From: an uncultured Collinsella sp.
GTDB lineage: Bacteria; Actinomycetota; Coriobacteriia; Coriobacteriales; Coriobacteriaceae
DNA: 35,423 nucleotides
Assembly: GCA_902470345.1 (NCBI GenBank)
Contig: CABRGB010000015.1
Span: 1 to 35,423 of the forward strand
Direction of reading: 5' to 3'
Below, piece after piece: positions 33,415-35,423 of the stretch. Under the pieces are notes generated by a model. The model was not told the DNA's origin. It saw nothing but the letters and a program-made list of their open reading frames with translations, and did not search any database. Made by a program: the position numbers and the translations under genes. Position 1 is the stretch's first letter; each line of letters opens with the position of its first letter.

Positions 33415-35423
33415 ATGGAACAAAAGGCCAAGGAGGCAGCCTCGCACGCTGCGATTCCTGTGAGCATCTCGGCGATGCTCGTCACGCTGGGCGTGGTGTA
33501 CGGCGATATCGGCACCAGTCCTATGTATGTAACCAAGGCGCTCGTTGCCGGCAACGGCGGCATCGGAAGCGTCACGGAGGAGTTCGTGCTCGGCGCGCTC
33601 TCCCTTGTCGTGTGGACGGTCACGTTGCTGACCACCATCAAGTATGTGCTCATCTCGCTGCGCGCCGATAACCATGGTGAGGGCGGCATCTTTGCCCTGT
33701 ACAGCCTGGTCAAGCGCTGCGGCAAGTGGCTTATCATCCCCGCCATGCTGGGTGGCGCCGCGCTGCTCGCCGACGGCATCCTGACGCCGGCCGTTACCGT
33801 TACCACGGCCATCGAGGGCCTGCGCACCATCCCGGCGGTCCATGCCGTGCTGGGCGATGACCAGGGCCGCGTCGTCGCCATTACGCTCGCCATCATCATC
33901 GTGCTCTTCTTGGTACAGCGCATCGGTACGGCCAAGATCGGTCACGCCTTTGGCCCCATCATGACGCTGTGGTTCCTGTTCCTGGGCGGCACGGGTCTGT
34001 TCTTTGTCTTCCAGCACCCCGCCGTGCTGCTGTGCCTCAACCCGGTGCGCGGCATCGCCTTTTTGCTGAGCCCCAACAACCACGCGGGCATCATGATTCT
34101 GGGCAGCTGCTTCCTCGCCACCACCGGTGCCGAGGCGCTCTACTCCGACATGGGCCACGTCGGCCGCGGCAACATCTACGCTACCTGGCCGTTCGTTAAG
34201 TGCTGCCTGCTGCTTTCCTATATGGGCCAGGGCGCTTGGCTTATGAACAACGCTGCCAACCCCGAGCTCATGGGCATTGCCGACCTCAACCCGTTCTACC
34301 AGATGCTCGCCCCGGGCCTGCGCCCGTTTGCCGTCGGCCTTTCCACCGTCGCGGCCATCATTGCCTCGCAGGCGCTCATCACCGGCGCATTCTCGCTGGT
34401 GTCCGAGGCCAGCCGTCTGGATCTCATGCCGCACATGCAGGTCTTCTACCCTGCCGAGACCAAGGGCCAGCTCTACATCCCCATGGTCAACAACGTCATG
34501 CTTGTCGGCTGCGTCATCGTGGTACTGCTGTTCCAGAACTCGGCGCATATGGAAGCCGCCTACGGCCTTGCCATTACGCTGACAATGATGTGCACCACGC
34601 TGCTGCTCTTCTTCTACCTGCACGAGGAGCGCAAGCTCAAGGTTGCTCCGTGGATCTTCGCAGCCTTCTTCCTTTTGCTCGAAGGCTTCTTCTTCGTGAG
34701 CTCGCTCACCAAGTTCTTCCACGGCGGCTACTTCACCATCCTCATGGCTGCACTCATCATGGGCATCATGGTGTGCTGGTACAACGGCACGGCGGTCGAG
34801 CAGCGCCAGTTTACGCTGCTGCCGCTGCGCAGCTACCTGCCGCAGCTCAAGCGCCTGCGCGATGACGATCGCTACGAGCGCCTGAGCGACAACGTCGTGT
34901 ACCTGACCAAGGACACCCATACCGACTACATCGACCGTGATATCGTCTACTCGATCTTGGACAAGCATCCCAAGCGCGCCCGCGCCTGGTGGTTTGTGAA
35001 TGTCGAGACCATGGACGAGCCGCATACCTTTGCCTATTCGGTCGAGACGTTCGGCACCGACTACGTGTTCCGCGTGCACCTGTACCTGGGCTACAAGATC
35101 AATCAGCGCGTCAATGCCTACCTGCGTCAGGTTGTTCAGGACCTGGCTGCCACCGGCGAGCTGCCGCCGCAGACGCATGACTACTCGGTCTACAAGGATC
35201 CGGGTAACATCGGCACGTTCAAGTTCGTCCTGATCCGTAAGCTTCTGGCGCCCGAAAGCGATGTGGAGCCCAGCGAGCGTACGGCCATCACGCTCAAGTA
35301 CATCATCCGTCGCGCCGCCGGCACGCCTGCGCGTTGGTACGGCCTGGAGAACTCCAACGTGAGCTTTGAGTACGTGCCGCTGTTCACCAAGTTCAAGGCC
35401 GTGAACAAGATGCAGCGCCTGGC
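33415..35423 (+). CDS. kup: Kup-family potassium uptake transporter, cut by the window end
   Basis: An open frame of 669 codons with no stop before the window ends. The product is a KUP/HAK/KT potassium-proton symporter. GVVYGDIGTSPMY near residue 30 is the family signature and holds the key Asp/Thr region of the potassium path. Conserved RADNHGEGGIFALYSL, GAALLADGILTPAVTV and TTGAEALYSDMGH follow. About twelve membrane helices are followed by the soluble C-terminal domain with YLTKDTHTDYIDRDIVYSIL and RYLVHLYLGYKINQRV-like segments. It is close to full length for the family (about 620-700 residues). The start has a GGGAGGAAA site. It takes up potassium at low external concentration or acid pH. 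Confidence 0.95.
   Translation, partial: MEQKAKEAASHAAIPVSISAMLVTLGVVYGDIGTSPMYVTKALVAGNGGIGSVTEEFVLGALSLVVWTVTLLTTIKYVLISLRADNHGEGGIFALYSLVKRCGKWLIIPAMLGGAALLADGILTPAVTVTTAIEGLRTIPAVHAVLGDDQGRVVAITLAIIIVLFLVQRIGTAKIGHAFGPIMTLWFLFLGGTGLFFVFQHPAVLLCLNPVRGIAFLLSPNNHAGIMILGSCFLATTGAEALYSDMGHVGRGNIYATWPFVKCCLLLSYMGQGAWLMNNAANPELMGIADLNPFYQMLAPGLRPFAVGLSTVAAIIASQALITGAFSLVSEASRLDLMPHMQVFYPAETKGQLYIPMVNNVMLVGCVIVVLLFQNSAHMEAAYGLAITLTMMCTTLLLFFYLHEERKLKVAPWIFAAFFLLLEGFFFVSSLTKFFHGGYFTILMAALIMGIMVCWYNGTAVEQRQFTLLPLRSYLPQLKRLRDDDRYERLSDNVVYLTKDTHTDYIDRDIVYSILDKHPKRARAWWFVNVETMDEPHTFAYSVETFGTDYVFRVHLYLGYKINQRVNAYLRQVVQDLAATGELPPQTHDYSVYKDPGNIGTFKFVLIRKLLAPESDVEPSERTAITLKYIIRRAAGTPARWYGLENSNVSFEYVPLFTKFKAVNKMQRL

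Noticed and set aside
33391..35178. A 595-codon open frame on the minus strand across kup
   Set aside because: It is the shadow of the strongly recognised kup gene. The product is low-complexity, rich in His, Gln, Asp and Arg, as expected from antisense reading of GC-rich DNA.

Overview
The window looks like chromosome from a high-GC, Gram-positive member of the Coriobacteriia, most likely Collinsella or a close relative. This is inference. It rests on GC-rich codon usage, cell-wall-sorted surface proteins, a class B sortase, an LCP wall-polymer ligase, an LtaS-like enzyme and a small (4.5S-type) SRP RNA. I could not run a database search.

Layout. 1-3.5 kb: a GntR/FCD regulator divergent from a YeiH-type transporter, then a regulator built like a sigma-54 activator but with a broken Walker A. 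3.5-7.1 kb: a membrane protein of unknown function and a compact surface module of SPATG-anchored protein, class B sortase and LCP protein. 7.1-8.2 kb: a nitroreductase and an unknown 96-residue protein. 8.3-12.6 kb: a MarR regulator with a likely auto-operator, overlapping a heterodimeric ABC exporter pair. 12.7-16.7 kb: serine acetyltransferase, a DedA protein, branched-chain aminotransferase and LemA. Between the last two lie a long nested inverted repeat and a MITE-like element. 16.9-19.7 kb: a TetR regulator, tRNA-Ser(TGA), a continuous fusion of the tRNA deaminase TadA to a glycerate kinase, and the SRP RNA. 19.8-23.5 kb: a second heterodimeric ABC exporter pair. 23.8-24.4 kb: a flavodoxin-like protein. 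29.9-35.4 kb: an LtaS-like sulfatase-fold enzyme, a second nitroreductase and a Kup potassium transporter cut by the window end.

The most unusual part is 24.4-29.85 kb. A very large LPXTG-like surface protein, carrying an apparent +1 frameshift, is bracketed on both sides by arrays of one 14-15 bp motif in alternating orientation every 31 bp (62 bp per full unit). Outside each array lies a copy of one ~77-nt core, nearly identical in the two copies but in opposite orientation. Each core sits between 22-nt arms that are complementary to each other yet differ completely between the copies. The order is element, array, surface gene, array, inverted element. I recognise no known system with this plan, and it is my main candidate for something undescribed.

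Working together: much of the window serves the cell envelope (surface proteins, sortase, LCP, LtaS-like enzyme, two ABC exporters, Kup). Many intergenic regions carry elaborate inverted repeats, and at least two families combine a conserved centre with locus-specific complementary arms.
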